This document shows, piece after piece, positions 25,605-35,591 of a stretch of DNA of 64,000 nucleotides (its first letter is position 1; the number at the start of each line of letters is the position of its first letter). The notes under the pieces were generated by a model. The model was not told the DNA's origin. It worked only from the letters and a program-made list of their open reading frames with translations, and did not search any database. Location: assembly GCF_008932295.1 (NCBI RefSeq), contig NZ_WBWA01000009.1, forward strand, positions 1 through 64,000, in the 5' to 3' direction. The stretch is from Brucella tritici. GTDB lineage: Bacteria; Pseudomonadota; Alphaproteobacteria; Rhizobiales; Rhizobiaceae. Made by a program: the position numbers and the translations under genes.

Positions 25605-26819
25605 TCATCTTTTAGCTTTGGACCCGCAATAAATTGTGACAGGGAGCGCCTGCCGCCAGACATCGAAAGAGCCGAGTGCGCCAGCTTGCGCGACGCCAAG
25701 GCGCGTCAATTCTCCGCCGAACGTCTCACGCCAGTTAAAAAGCAGCATCTCACTTTGCAGGGTAACGGTATTTGCGACAAGCCTGCCGCCCGGTTTCAGG
25801 GCGTTCCAGCAGGCTTGTAGCACGCCTTCATCCGTTACGCCGCCGCCGATGAAAATCGCATCCGGCTCATCCAGCCCTTCCAGCGCGAACGGTGCTTCAC
25901 CCCTAACCAGCTGCAATCCGGGGGCCCCCAAAGCCGCACGATTTCGCTCGATCATCCCCTGCCGCTGTTCGTCCGCTTCGATGGCAATCGCGCGACATGA
26001 AGGATGAACGCGCATCCACTCAATGCCGATCGATCCACAACCGGCGCCAACATCCCAGAGCAGTTGCCCCGGCAATGGCTGCAATCGCGACAGAGTAACA
26101 GCGCGCACGTCGCGCTTGGTCAGTTGGCCGTCATTCTCAAAAGCTTCATCGGGCAGACCAGCGACGGGAGAAAGCAGGTTCGCTTCCGGCGCAGCTACGC
26201 ATTCAATTGCCAGCACATTAAGATCGGCGCATCGCTCGTGCGACCAGTTTTCGGCAATACCTTGAACCCGGCGTTCCTTCGGCCCACCAATGTGCTCAAG
26301 CACAGTCATCCGGCTGTAGCCAAAACCCTTCTTCTTGAACATTGCCGCCGTTTTTGCAGGCGTCGAACCGTCATTGCTGAGCACGAGAAGTCTCTCGCCC
26401 GGCAGAACATGCGGGAGCAAAAACTCGAACGGGCGACCATGCACACTGACCGTTCGTACATCCTGAAGCGGCCAGCCCATGCGCGCAGCGGCGAGCGAAA
26501 GCGAAGACGGATAGGAAAGAACATGCATTTCTTCCGGTGGAAAATGCCGGGACAAAGTCGCACCCACACCAAAAAACATCGGATCGCCGCTTGCCAGCAC
26601 AACTACCGGCTGGCCGCGATATGCCTCAATCATCGCGAAAGCTTCATCGAAGGGAGATGGCCAGGCCACGCGCTCGGCTTTGATATTGCCACTCAGAAAA
26701 TCCAGATGACGCTTGCCGCCAAAAATGACCGCAGCGGAGCTGAGCGCCGTGAGTGCGGTCTTTCCAAGCCCGTCCAACCCGTCTTCACCGATCCCGATCA
26801 CTGTCAGCCAGCGTGCCAT
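25605..26819 (-). CDS. cobL: precorrin-6Y C5,15-methyltransferase (decarboxylating)
   Basis: A 404-residue two-domain enzyme that methylates C5 and C15 of the precorrin macrocycle and decarboxylates the C12 acetate side chain to give precorrin-8x. The N-terminal half is a tetrapyrrole methylase ([28 protein letters not shown]), CbiE-like. The C-terminal half is a class I SAM fold ([16 protein letters not shown]), CbiT-like. The start at 26819 has AGGAGCATC upstream and opens straight into the domain; the frame is open further over the divergent cobG promoter. The cobG gene begins 73 bases away on the other strand. Confidence 0.95.
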   Translation of the reverse strand: MARWLTVIGIGEDGLDGLGKTALTALSSAAVIFGGKRHLDFLSGNIKAERVAWPSPFDEAFAMIEAYRGQPVVVLASGDPMFFGVGATLSRHFPPEEMHVLSYPSSLSLAAARMGWPLQDVRTVSVHGRPFEFLLPHVLPGERLLVLSNDGSTPAKTAAMFKKKGFGYSRMTVLEHIGGPKERRVQGIAENWSHERCADLNVLAIECVAAPEANLLSPVAGLPDEAFENDGQLTKRDVRAVTLSRLQPLPGQLLWDVGAGCGSIGIEWMRVHPSCRAIAIEADEQRQGMIERNRAALGAPGLQLVRGEAPFALEGLDEPDAIFIGGGVTDEGVLQACWNALKPGGRLVANTVTLQSEMLLFNWRETFGGELTRLGVAQAGALGSFDVWRQALPVTIYCGSKAKR

Positions 26820-26892
26820 GCGCGATGCTCCTTTTCCCTGTTCGTATGGCGGGGCAGTAGCAAGTGCAAGCGGCAAGGCGTATAAGGCCAAT

Positions 26893-28212
26893 ATGTTGAG
26901 CCAGCAAAACCGCCAGACCGACGCAATAAGACCTGACAGGCGCAACGCCTGCCCCGGACTTTCACGTATGGTCATGGCCAGGGATGGGGCTATTGCCCGT
27001 ATCAAACTGCGGCTCGGTCGCCTGTCAGCCGATCAGGCGCGTTCGATTGCAGCAATAGCTGAACGTTTCGATGCAGGCGCAATAGAGCTGTCGATTCGCT
27101 CCAATATCCAGTTGCGCGGCATTGAGCCCAGACATTGGGACGATGTTGTCGCGGCACTTCAGGAGGTCGGCCTTGGCACCGACAATCCCGGCGCGGATGA
27201 TATTCGCAATGTGATGGTCAGCCCCACCGCTGGCATTGACCGGGGCCAGATATGCGACGTCACCGGACTGGCATCGTCTGTGCTGGACATGCTGCAGGCC
27301 AATGAGGCTTTCTATGCCCTGTCGCCGAAATTCTCGTTGCAAATCGACGGTGGCGAAAACTGCGCGATGATTTCTCATCCCGGCGACATCTGGCTTTCGG
27401 CAATAGACGGCAAGACCTTTGCTTTTGGCCTTGCTTCGTCTCCCGACAGGGAAGCGATGGGGGCTTTAGATGCGCAACATGCCCTGCCCTTCATCGAAGC
27501 GATGCTCCACCATTTTTTAAGCCAAGGCAGTTTTGCACGGATGAAGCATCTGTTCGAGGCCACCCCTCCATCAAAGTTTCTGGCCGAACTGGACCGGGAG
27601 TTGTCATTTCCCGTCCACCCGGCAACCGGCTGGAAGCGCAAGGCACCGGTGCCATTCTCGCATCTCGGCAACAGGCAGCAATCTGACGGTTCATTTTATG
27701 TTGGCGCCATACCACTCCTGGGACGGCTGACACCGCAGCAACTCGCAGGTCTGGCAGACCTCGCCGACAGCGGAAAGCGTGAACTGCGCCTTACGCCATG
27801 GCAAGGTGTTATCCTGCCTTATGTAGGCGAAACCCAGATTGGTGAAGTAACCGAGAAATTTCGTTTGCTTGACATCGAAACGACAGCCGAAGCCCCACAT
27901 GCGCGGCTTCGTGCCTGTTCGGGATCAAATGGCTGCGTCTCCGCACTCGCCGACACACAGACGGACGGTAAAAGACTGGCAACGTATTTGACCTCAGGAA
28001 AATCATCCGTGCACATCACGGGATGCACCAAGTCATGCGCCGCACTTTCACCTTTACCGCACACGCTTCTGGCGCGCGCGACGGGTCGCTACGATCTTTA
28101 TGCGCAAGAGCCGTTTCCGCAAGACGGGGCTGGACCATCACGCTTTGGACGGCTATTGGCGACTGATATTACCATTGACGAAGCGGCGCGACTTCTGAAC
28201 GCCCGACACTGA
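26893..28212 (+). CDS. cobG: precorrin-3B synthase
   Basis: A 439-residue member of the nitrite/sulfite reductase family that uses oxygen to hydroxylate precorrin-3A at C20 and form the gamma-lactone, the oxygen-dependent step preparing ring contraction. Two ferredoxin-like half-domains are visible. The [4Fe-4S] ligands are Cys342, Cys348, Cys378 and Cys382 in [10 protein letters not shown] and [11 protein letters not shown]. Its presence marks the pathway as the aerobic type. The start at 26893 has AAGGCC upstream; the frame remains open upstream across cobL. It leads the operon cobG-cobH-cobI-cobJ. Confidence 0.94.
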   Translation: MLSQQNRQTDAIRPDRRNACPGLSRMVMARDGAIARIKLRLGRLSADQARSIAAIAERFDAGAIELSIRSNIQLRGIEPRHWDDVVAALQEVGLGTDNPGADDIRNVMVSPTAGIDRGQICDVTGLASSVLDMLQANEAFYALSPKFSLQIDGGENCAMISHPGDIWLSAIDGKTFAFGLASSPDREAMGALDAQHALPFIEAMLHHFLSQGSFARMKHLFEATPPSKFLAELDRELSFPVHPATGWKRKAPVPFSHLGNRQQSDGSFYVGAIPLLGRLTPQQLAGLADLADSGKRELRLTPWQGVILPYVGETQIGEVTEKFRLLDIETTAEAPHARLRACSGSNGCVSALADTQTDGKRLATYLTSGKSSVHITGCTKSCAALSPLPHTLLARATGRYDLYAQEPFPQDGAGPSRFGRLLATDITIDEAARLLNARH

Positions 28213-28226
28213 TTAGAGTGGTCATC

Positions 28227-28853
28227 ATGACAGACTATATTCGCGACGGACAGGCCATTTACGACCGGTCCTTCGCCATCATTCGCGCCGAGGCAGATCT
28301 AAGCCGGATACCAGCCGATCTGGAAAAGCTTGCAGTCCGTGTCATTCACGCCTGCGGCATGGTGGATGTGGTCAATGACCTCGCTTTCTCGGAAGGCGCT
28401 GGCAAGGCCGGGCGCGACGCCCTGCTCGCCGGTGCGCCCATTCTCTGTGATGCGCGCATGGTGGCAGAGGGCATCACCCGTTCTCGTCTGCCCGCCAATA
28501 ACGAAGTCATCTGCACACTTGGCGACCCATCGGTTCCTGAACTTGCGACGAAGATCGGCAATACCCGCTCGGCCGCAGCGCTCGACCTCTGGCTCCCGCA
28601 TCTTCGCAACAGTATTGTTGCAATCGGCAATGCGCCGACCGCCCTCTTCCGCCTGTTCGAATTGCTGGATGCTGGCGCGCCAAAACCTGCGCTCATCATC
28701 GGCATGCCGGTCGGCTTTGTCGGCGCGGCAGAATCCAAGGACGAACTCGCCGCCAACAGCCGCGGTGTACCTTATGTGATTGTACGCGGAAGACGCGGTG
28801 GCAGCGCCATGACGGCGGCGGCAGTCAATGCGCTCGCTTCGGAGCGCGAATAA
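28227..28853 (+). CDS. cobH: precorrin-8X methylmutase
   Basis: A 208-residue enzyme that moves the methyl group from C11 to C12 to give hydrogenobyrinate. It has the conserved block [14 protein letters not shown] with the catalytic histidine, [29 protein letters not shown] and the C-terminal glycine-rich part [14 protein letters not shown]. Length matches CobH. ATG at 28227 was preferred to an in-frame GTG nine bases earlier. It overlaps cobI by one base and follows cobG by 14. Confidence 0.95.
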   Translation: MTDYIRDGQAIYDRSFAIIRAEADLSRIPADLEKLAVRVIHACGMVDVVNDLAFSEGAGKAGRDALLAGAPILCDARMVAEGITRSRLPANNEVICTLGDPSVPELATKIGNTRSAAALDLWLPHLRNSIVAIGNAPTALFRLFELLDAGAPKPALIIGMPVGFVGAAESKDELAANSRGVPYVIVRGRRGGSAMTAAAVNALASERE

Positions 28854-29587
28854 TGACGGTAAAGGGCAGACTGTTTGGCCTGGGCGTCGGCCCTGGTGAT
28901 CCCGAACTGATAACGCTGAAAGCCCTGCGCCTTCTCAAAAGCGTACCGGTTGTGGCTTATCACGCCGCCAAGGGGAAGAAGGGCAATGCCCTCACTATCG
29001 TCGAGGAATATCTCTCACCGGAACAGGTTCTGGTGCCGCTGATCTATCCGGTGACCACGGAAAAGCTCCCCGCACATATGGACTACGAACAGATCGTCAG
29101 CGATTTCTACGGCGAGATAACGAGCACGATAGCGAACCACCTTGATCGCGGTCAGGATGTGGCCGTGATCGCGGAAGGTGATCCATTTTTCTATGGCTCG
29201 TTCATGTATATTCACGACCGGCTTGCAGACCAGTATGAAACGGAAGTCGTGCCCGGCGTCTGCTCCGTCCTTGGCGCTTCGGCTGTGCTGGGCGCGCCAC
29301 TGGTCTATCGCAATCAGACATTGTCCGTTCTGTCCGGCGTCATGAGCGTGGAAGAACTGACGCGGCGGCTCGCGGATACAGGCGCTGCGGCTATCATGAA
29401 GCTTGGCAAAAACCTCGACAAGGTTCGCGCAGTACTGGGCGATCTCGGTCTCATGGACCGTGCGCTCTATGTCGAGCGCGCCACCATGGCCAATCAGCGC
29501 ATTGTGCCGCTGGCGGAAGTCGATGGCAGCGACTGCCCCTATTTCTCGATCATTCTCGTTCCGGGGCAAAAATGGAACGGCGCATGA
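28853..29587 (+). CDS. cobI: precorrin-2 C20-methyltransferase
   Basis: A 244-residue SAM-dependent tetrapyrrole methylase that converts precorrin-2 to precorrin-3A. It has [36 protein letters not shown], the [11 protein letters not shown] motif and [15 protein letters not shown]. The CobI/CbiL-specific YPVTTEK region is present. Its start overlaps the cobH stop (TAATG). The next gene starts 16 bases before its end. Confidence 0.95.
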   Translation: MTVKGRLFGLGVGPGDPELITLKALRLLKSVPVVAYHAAKGKKGNALTIVEEYLSPEQVLVPLIYPVTTEKLPAHMDYEQIVSDFYGEITSTIANHLDRGQDVAVIAEGDPFFYGSFMYIHDRLADQYETEVVPGVCSVLGASAVLGAPLVYRNQTLSVLSGVMSVEELTRRLADTGAAAIMKLGKNLDKVRAVLGDLGLMDRALYVERATMANQRIVPLAEVDGSDCPYFSIILVPGQKWNGA

Positions 29588-31290
29588 TCCCTGCGATTCT
29601 GGTTCTCGGAGAAGCCGCAGTGCCTGCCGCGCAACGCATCGCGGCAGCTTTGCAACATGCCGAGATGCGCGGCCTCCAGAACCGTGTTGCGTCGCTGGAC
29701 AACACTTTCGTGCATTTCGGCGATGCGGTCCGGTCGCTTTATGAGGAAGGCCGCCCCATCATTGCGCTTTGCGCAGCCGGTATTGTGATCCGGGCTCTGG
29801 CACCACTTCTGCAGAACAAGCGTGTCGAACCGCCGGTTCTTGCCGTGGCCGAAGATGGAAGCGCGGTTGTGCCGCTATTAGGTGGTCTCTCCGGGGTCAA
29901 CGACATGGCCCGGCAGATCGCAGCAGCACTTGAGGTTGCGCCCGCCATAACCACATCCGGCGAACTGCGGTTCGGGATCAATCTGTTGCACCCGCCTGCC
30001 GAACTGGCCCTTGCCAATCCTGACGACGCGAAAAATTTCACGTCGAACCTTCTTGCGGGACAGAAGGTGCGGCTTGACGGAACATCACGCTGGCTTGCAG
30101 GTTCCAAACTGCCTTTCGGCGACGACGGCTCGCTGACGATCAGCATAACGCCTCATATTCGCACGCCCCGGCCAGACGACCTGATTTATCATCCTCGCAG
30201 CGTGGTGATTGCCGTCGATAGGGTCAGCGAGAACATTCGGAACGATATTGAAGATGCTCTCGCCAATGCAGGCATTGCCCCGGCCTCTCTGGCACTGCTT
30301 CTCGCCCGCGAAAAAGACTGCACCTCGCCACAGCTTCAGCACGCGGCAAAGAGCCTCGGCGTTCCGCTGCGCTATGTTGCAGATGCAAAGGATGCTCGTG
30401 AAGTCGTCCTTCGCTCGGTAGAACAGCCGGTCGAGCTGACAGAGCGCGAGGGGCTTGCCATTGCGGTGGCTGCCAGCCCGGCAGATGTTCTGTTTGTCGG
30501 TCGAAAACGCGGCAAGCTGGTCGTTATCGGCCTTGGGCCGGGATCACGAGAGCTGATGACGCCTGCCGTTCAGCACGAACTGGAACAGGCAGAAGACATT
30601 CTCGGCTATGAGACCTATGTGCGGATGGCCGAGGAGAATCTTCGTCCTTTCCGCGCCGACCAGACCGTTCATATGACCGACAATCGGGAAGAGATGCAGC
30701 GCGCACGCCATGCATTCGAACTCGCGGCTTCCGGGCGGCATGTCGCCATGGTTTCCTCGGGAGATCCTGGTGTTTTCGCCATGGCTGCGGCGGTCGTCGA
30801 AGCGCTCCACGAGACGGATAACACCGCATGGCATGGGGTGGAGCTTGTCATCCAGCCCGGTATCTCCGCGGCGATGGCTGCTGCATCACGCATCGGGGCG
30901 CCGCTCGGGCACGACTTCTGCATTATTTCGCTATCGGATAATCTGAAGCCCTGGGAAATTATAGAGAAGCGCCTTGCACTCGCCGCCGAAGGCGATCTCG
31001 CCATGGCGTTCTACAATCCCATCTCCAGAGCACGCCCGCATCAGCTTGGTCGCGCGCTTGAAATCCTGCGGCAACATCGGTCTCCCGAAACACCCGTTGT
31101 TCTTGGGCGCGACATCGGCAGACCGGCGGAGACGACACGAACAACCACGCTCGGCACACTCACACCGGATGATGTCGACATGCGAACCGTGGTGATCGTC
31201 GGCTCGTCCCACACGCAAGTTTTTGCCAAGACTGATGGCAGGGAGTGGGTATATACGCCGCGCTGGTACGGCAAAAAGCCAGAGAAATGA
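29572..31290 (+). CDS. cobJ: CbiG-like module fused to precorrin-3B C17-methyltransferase
   Basis: A 572-residue fusion protein. Residues about 316-565 are CobJ, which methylates C17 of precorrin-3B and contracts the ring; motifs are [50 protein letters not shown] and [10 protein letters not shown]. Residues about 45-135 match the CbiG N-terminal domain ([39 protein letters not shown]). Residues about 206-305 resemble a degenerate CbiG C-terminal domain that lacks the usual glycine/arginine signature. CbiG in the anaerobic pathway opens the lactone and removes a two-carbon fragment, so its retention with CobG is notable. It overlaps cobI by 16 bases and ends the operon. Confidence 0.93.
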   Translation: MERRMIPAILVLGEAAVPAAQRIAAALQHAEMRGLQNRVASLDNTFVHFGDAVRSLYEEGRPIIALCAAGIVIRALAPLLQNKRVEPPVLAVAEDGSAVVPLLGGLSGVNDMARQIAAALEVAPAITTSGELRFGINLLHPPAELALANPDDAKNFTSNLLAGQKVRLDGTSRWLAGSKLPFGDDGSLTISITPHIRTPRPDDLIYHPRSVVIAVDRVSENIRNDIEDALANAGIAPASLALLLAREKDCTSPQLQHAAKSLGVPLRYVADAKDAREVVLRSVEQPVELTEREGLAIAVAASPADVLFVGRKRGKLVVIGLGPGSRELMTPAVQHELEQAEDILGYETYVRMAEENLRPFRADQTVHMTDNREEMQRARHAFELAASGRHVAMVSSGDPGVFAMAAAVVEALHETDNTAWHGVELVIQPGISAAMAAASRIGAPLGHDFCIISLSDNLKPWEIIEKRLALAAEGDLAMAFYNPISRARPHQLGRALEILRQHRSPETPVVLGRDIGRPAETTRTTTLGTLTPDDVDMRTVVIVGSSHTQVFAKTDGREWVYTPRWYGKKPEK

Positions 31291-31295
31291 CAAAC

Positions 31296-31323
31296 AAAAA
31301 GGCAGGGAAATCCCTGCCTTTTT
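31296..31323. terminator. bidirectional terminator after cobJ
   Basis: The stem AAAAAGGCAGGGA / TCCCTGCCTTTTT with a two-base loop lies between the convergent cobJ and lipoprotein genes. Confidence 0.92.
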
Positions 31324-31347
31324 CATATGTTAGCCCTAATTGTTGAA

Positions 31348-31812
31348 TCAGTTCTTCTTCGCCTTGGCCTTTTTCGGCTGGGTAGCGGCGGCTGCGTCTG
31401 CCTTGGCTGCTGCGGCTTCGGCTGCAACCTGATCCGCGCTCTTCGGTGACGTATCGATAACGGCGCGCACACCGCCCTTGGCGGTTAGCTGGCAAACTGC
31501 GGTACGCAGGTCGACCTTGAGATCAACATCGGTGCCGCCTGCAGCGCCCGGACGGGAGTTGACGGCGGAAATAGCGTGCTCCGGCAGGAAATACTTGTTG
31601 GCAGCGGCAGTGATGCATGGCTGCGCGAGCGCCGGATCGACATAAGCCGTCGGCGTGAAGCGAGGCATCGAAATCGTCGGCGCGCTGATCGGGGCATCGG
31701 TTTTGCCCGGCGTCGCCGTTGTGGTCGGAACAGTCGTCGTGCAGGCAGCGGCAAGCGGGGCCAACATGGCAATGGCTAGAAAACGGGCTCCGGTGCGGGC
31801 GCGTCCGTACAT
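31348..31812 (-). CDS. small hypothetical lipoprotein
   Basis: A 154-residue protein with a signal peptide and lipobox (LAPLAAACTTT). A Thr/Pro-rich segment follows, then a compact region with two further cysteines (AQPCITAAANKYFLP and TAVCQLTAKGG) that may form a disulfide. The C-terminus is Ala/Lys-rich (PKKAKAKKN). The ribosome site GAGGTAGATC precedes ATG. It sits inside the cobalamin locus but shows no sequence link to it, and no domain was recognised. Confidence 0.75.
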   Translation of the reverse strand: MYGRARTGARFLAIAMLAPLAAACTTTVPTTTATPGKTDAPISAPTISMPRFTPTAYVDPALAQPCITAAANKYFLPEHAISAVNSRPGAAGGTDVDLKVDLRTAVCQLTAKGGVRAVIDTSPKSADQVAAEAAAAKADAAAATQPKKAKAKKN

Positions 31813-31938
31813 GATCTACCTCATAGGATCTGCTGAGTAGGTAAAATTTTAAGTTCGATAACTATTCGGTTTTGCTCGATTGTCGAGTGGCAGGAAGGTC
31901 ACATTGCCAGAATTTCGATTCGCATCCACAGTCTGGCG

Positions 31939-32832
31939 TCACTGTTTTGCGAGAATCCAGTTCAACATCTCGCGCCAGTCCGACATCCGGATCGGCGTAC
32001 CATGGTTGCCGCTCTCGAAACGCCGGAACTGAACCGGATAGCCCGGCGCACGCTTTCGGATCTCGCGATAGAAAGCCTCCTGCTTATCGATTGCAAAAAC
32101 CGGATCACGGCTTCCATGTCCAAAGAAAACCGGTACGCGTTTTTTGAATGCCGGTGACTTGAAAAACCCGTCATCCCAAAGTGAGCCGAGCAGAATGAGA
32201 CCAGCAAGCTGGTTTCCCGTCTTTTCATTGGAGGCTATGCGCCAGCATAGTGTTCCGCCCTGCGAACCACAGGACAGGATCAACGGAGCATTTGGCGACG
32301 ATGCCTTGGCTGCTTCGATCAGCCCGGCAATCTGTGCCTCGCCCGTATCGGCGAAATCCTTGAAATCCGGCGTAATATAGAGACCGCCATTCAGGGCCGC
32401 GAGATTCTTCACACGGTTGAAATTGCCCCCGAAGGTAAAATCATTCATGCCCTGCAGGCGATTGCCGCCCCGACCATGCAGGTAGATGACGATGAAGGAC
32501 GCGCCTTCGCGCTTGCCCGCTATCATGGCCTTCACCGGCCCGGCGGCAGTTTGAAAGGTGACATCCTTCTGGTAGGCACGTGCCTTCAGCGAGACATAGG
32601 CGTCTTTTACACGCTTTTCGGGCACCGCATCGCGCCCGTTGATATCACGCATCTCGTTGTAATCGATGATCTTGTAGTCGCCGTTGTCGGCGCTGCTGAT
32701 AATGCCGGGATAGGCGAAATAATCGTCCTTGTACGGTGGCAACGATGCTGCCCCCGATGCCATCACAGTCGAGAACAGAAACAATGCCCCAAACAGGCCA
32801 CCAATTCCATGCTTCGACATTCTGCAGCTCAT
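31939..32832 (-). CDS. secreted alpha/beta hydrolase
   Basis: A protein of about 297 residues with a signal peptide (GGLFGALFLFSTVMASGAAS) and an alpha/beta hydrolase fold. The oxyanion region is IYLHGRGGN. The nucleophile Ser lies in LSCGSQGGT (CGSQG in place of GxSxG). The acid is Asp in HGSRDPVFAID and the His is in ESGNHGTP. It should act in the periplasm; the substrate is unknown. The ATG at 32832 has GGAG ten bases upstream; a second in-frame ATG at 32820 lacks one. It follows cobR by four bases and is almost certainly co-transcribed with it. Confidence 0.82.
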   Translation of the reverse strand: MSCRMSKHGIGGLFGALFLFSTVMASGAASLPPYKDDYFAYPGIISSADNGDYKIIDYNEMRDINGRDAVPEKRVKDAYVSLKARAYQKDVTFQTAAGPVKAMIAGKREGASFIVIYLHGRGGNRLQGMNDFTFGGNFNRVKNLAALNGGLYITPDFKDFADTGEAQIAGLIEAAKASSPNAPLILSCGSQGGTLCWRIASNEKTGNQLAGLILLGSLWDDGFFKSPAFKKRVPVFFGHGSRDPVFAIDKQEAFYREIRKRAPGYPVQFRRFESGNHGTPIRMSDWREMLNWILAKQ

Positions 32833-32836
32833 CGGA

Positions 32837-33388
32837 TTACAGCTCCAGCGTATGGTAACGCCTGTTGAGATAGACCAGCGCCTCGTCCTCGGATTTGGAC
32901 CGCAGGCCCACGACTTCCCCGAAGAGCACGTGATGCGTGGAATGATCCTGTACGCTGACAACCCGGCAGTCGAAAGCGGCAAGCGCACCCTGCAATAGGG
33001 GCGCTCCGGTCACCTGCACATCCCAGCGCGCCAGTTCGAAACGCTCGTCCTGCGTCAGTCCGATACGGCCGGAAAATGCATCCGCAAGCTGCTGATGCGA
33101 CCCTGCGAGCGTGTTCACAGCAAAAACACCGTTTTCGATGAACAGCCGATTTTCTTCATGAATCTTCTGCAGGCAGATCAGGATCGTCGGCGGATTGTCC
33201 GACACCGAACAGGCGGCGGTCAGCGTAAGGCCGCGCCTTCCCGCACTACCGGCCGTCGTGACGATCTGCACTGCGCCAGCGTAATGACTCATCGCATCCC
33301 GATAGGACTTGGATTCCACCGAAGCTGCACTTGAAATGAAGTTGTTAATCGTTTGCACGTCGAACAGAATCCGTCTTGCCAAGGGCAT
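32837..33388 (-). CDS. cobR: flavin-dependent corrin reductase
   Basis: A 183-residue flavin-reductase-fold protein (HpaC/RutF-like). It has MSHYAGAVQIVTTAG, RRGLTLTAACSVSDNPPTILICLQ, FAVNTLAGSHQQLADAFSGR and HHVLFGEVV. In Brucella melitensis a protein of this family encoded in the cob cluster was shown to be CobR, which reduces cob(II)yrinic acid a,c-diamide to the cob(I) form before adenosylation. Family and position agree here. The neighbouring secreted hydrolase is translated directly after it. Confidence 0.85.
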   Translation of the reverse strand: MPLARRILFDVQTINNFISSAASVESKSYRDAMSHYAGAVQIVTTAGSAGRRGLTLTAACSVSDNPPTILICLQKIHEENRLFIENGVFAVNTLAGSHQQLADAFSGRIGLTQDERFELARWDVQVTGAPLLQGALAAFDCRVVSVQDHSTHHVLFGEVVGLRSKSEDEALVYLNRRYHTLEL

Positions 33389-33493
33389 ATCACCTGAAGC
33401 CAGCTACCTTAATAACGGGCCCACTAAACGGGCATTGCACAAAGGCGAGGAAACAGCTACCCACTTTTCGTTGAAAATGCCACGAATTGTTTA

Positions 33494-34600
33494 ATGAAGA
33501 CGGATCACGTGATCGAGTTTGGGAAACGTCCGACCGCAGCGCTGACAAGTATCATCCTTGCACTGCTGGCCAGTTCAGTACTGGCACAGGCGGAGGATAT
33601 GCGCGTTGGGCTTGCAGCGCCGCTGTCCGGGACCTTCGCTCCATTGGGCAATCAGCTCGCCGAAGGCGCTCGCGTCGCGGCCACGGCGAAGGGCGCAGAA
33701 CTCGTTATTTTCGATGACCGTTGCGATGCCGAAGGCGGCAAGGAGGCCGCAGAGCAATTTGTGAAGGAAAACGTCCGTATAGCGACCGGTTTCCTATGCC
33801 CCGAAGCGCTTGAGGCAGCACTTCCCATCCTCGCAGCCAGCAATATACCCATTGTGACATCAGGGGTCAGCGAACCAACGCTGACCGAAAGGCGTGCGCC
33901 AGCACCTATGGCGGTGTTCCGTCTTGCAACTGGTCTTGAGAAGGAAACGCAGGCGACCGGGAGCTTCCTTGGCAGCCTTTGGCGCGCGCAACCCTTCGCA
34001 ATCATCGATGACGGCACCATTGAAGGGCGCGAACGCGCCGCCCGTGTTCTGGCCAGCCTTAAAGAGCAGCAATTACAGCCGGTTTTCACAGACACCTATC
34101 GTCCGGGTCTCGACAATCAGAATGCGCTGGTCGCCCGGCTGCGACGTGCAGGCGCTACCCATGTTTATGTCGGCGGCGAACGTGACGATATAGCATCTAT
34201 AGGCGCAAGTGCTGCCGCGCTGAACTATCCGCTGACGATCGCTGGCGGCAGTCTTCTTGACGCCGCCTCAGGCGCACAGCCTTTAAGTCCGGGCACATTG
34301 ATGATTGCGCCGCTCCCCCCGCAGGATCTTTCGACAGCAAAGCCTGCAATCGATGCATTGCGTCAGGCCGGGAAACTTGCAGACGCCTATGCAATCATTG
34401 GCTATGCCAGCGCGGAAATCCCTGCCGATGTAATCAAGCGAGCCGACGAGCAGAAGCAGCCGATTATCGACACACTCCGCAATAATTCCTTTGAAACCGT
34501 TCTTGGCACCATCAAGTTCGACGGCAACGGTATCCGTACCGACAACCCGAACCGTCTGCAGCGTTTCGATGGCAAGCGGTTCGTGCTAGCCGACAAGTAG
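33494..34600 (+). CDS. orphan ABC substrate-binding protein, Leu/Ile/Val-binding type
   Basis: A 368-residue periplasmic binding protein with a signal peptide (TSIILALLASSVLAQAE). The type I fold of the branched-chain amino-acid group is visible: RVGLAAPLSGTFAPLGNQLAEGAR, LVIFDDRCDAEGGKEAAEQF, NIPIVTSGVSEPTLTE, GATHVYVGGERDD and LGTIKFDGNGIRTD. No permease or ATPase lies next to it. It is flanked by cobR and cobD, and overlaps the convergent cobD stop by 15 bases. Ligand is unknown; a corrinoid or precursor is possible from location but unproved. Confidence 0.82.
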   Translation: MKTDHVIEFGKRPTAALTSIILALLASSVLAQAEDMRVGLAAPLSGTFAPLGNQLAEGARVAATAKGAELVIFDDRCDAEGGKEAAEQFVKENVRIATGFLCPEALEAALPILAASNIPIVTSGVSEPTLTERRAPAPMAVFRLATGLEKETQATGSFLGSLWRAQPFAIIDDGTIEGRERAARVLASLKEQQLQPVFTDTYRPGLDNQNALVARLRRAGATHVYVGGERDDIASIGASAAALNYPLTIAGGSLLDAASGAQPLSPGTLMIAPLPPQDLSTAKPAIDALRQAGKLADAYAIIGYASAEIPADVIKRADEQKQPIIDTLRNNSFETVLGTIKFDGNGIRTDNPNRLQRFDGKRFVLADK

Positions 34601-35569
34601 CCCAATCAGGCTTGCAGCAATCACCAGTCCGGTCATCAGGCTCATCGTCGACCAGAAAAGGTGGAGCGCAGCATCGATATCATCCGCGTTGGCATCGCGT
34701 TTGCCGGATGCATTCAGCATCGGCCCTTCGACTTTTTCGGCACCATATTGACGCGGACCGGCAAGCGCCAATCCCAGCCCGCCTGCAAAGGCCGATTCCG
34801 GCCAGCCCGCATTGGGCGAGCGATGCAGTCGCGCATCACGGCGCATGACCGAGAACGCCTCTTTTCCCGAAAGCCTGTCTTTCGTGATCGCAGTGGCGAG
34901 GGAGGCGAGCAGTCCGGTCAGTCTGGCTGGGATATAATTAGCGACATCGTCCAGCTTTGCGGCAAAACGACCAAAGTCACGATAGCGATCATTCAGATGG
35001 CCGATCATGGAATCAGCGGTATTGATCAGCTTGTAGGCAAACAAACCGGGCAAACCACCGACCAGAAACCAGAACGCAGGCGCAACGATGCCATCCGAAG
35101 CGTTCTCGGCAAGACTTTCTATCGCTGCACGGCTGACACCGCTTTCATCGAGATGTTCGGGATTGCGCCCGACGATCATCGACACAGCCCGGCGACCGCC
35201 CTCGATACCCTCCTCCTTCAATGCCAGTGCGACCGCCTGCACATGATCGGCAAGGCTTTTCTGTGCAAGCAGCACCGTCACGATCAGGATTTCGGCAATT
35301 GCACCGGCAGTCCCGGCGAAAGGCAAAGAGAGTTCAAGCACAAGCCCGAGAACCACACAGGCCATCACCAGCCCAATCGTCAGCCACATGCCGTTTCGGC
35401 GAAGCACCGAGGCAGGAAGATTGCGATTATTCCAGCGCTTTTCGCCCCACGAAATTGCTTTCCCGAACAGGACGACCGGATGCGGCACCCTGTGCCATAG
35501 CTGTGGCGGGTCGCCGACAAAGCGATCCAGAAGAAGCGCCAGCGAAAGGATAATCAGCTTTATTTCCAT
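34586..35569 (-). CDS. cobD: adenosylcobinamide-phosphate synthase (CobD/CbiB)
   Basis: A 327-residue integral membrane enzyme that joins adenosylcobyric acid with (R)-1-amino-2-propanol O-phosphate. It has LLLDRFVGDPPQLWHRVPHPVVLFGKAI at the start, SLAENASDGIVAPAFWFLVGG, AYKLINTADSMIGH, and four or five hydrophobic segments. Length fits the family. It is the last gene of the leftward operon cobA-cobB-cobC-cobD. Confidence 0.95.
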   Translation of the reverse strand: MEIKLIILSLALLLDRFVGDPPQLWHRVPHPVVLFGKAISWGEKRWNNRNLPASVLRRNGMWLTIGLVMACVVLGLVLELSLPFAGTAGAIAEILIVTVLLAQKSLADHVQAVALALKEEGIEGGRRAVSMIVGRNPEHLDESGVSRAAIESLAENASDGIVAPAFWFLVGGLPGLFAYKLINTADSMIGHLNDRYRDFGRFAAKLDDVANYIPARLTGLLASLATAITKDRLSGKEAFSVMRRDARLHRSPNAGWPESAFAGGLGLALAGPRQYGAEKVEGPMLNASGKRDANADDIDAALHLFWSTMSLMTGLVIAASLIGLLVG

Positions 35570-35591
35570 GAGCTTGACCAGAAAAACTGAA

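Noticed and set aside
26820-26892. A possible cobalamin riboswitch between cobL and cobG
   Set aside because: The gap is only 73 bases and contains no B12 box; too short for the element.
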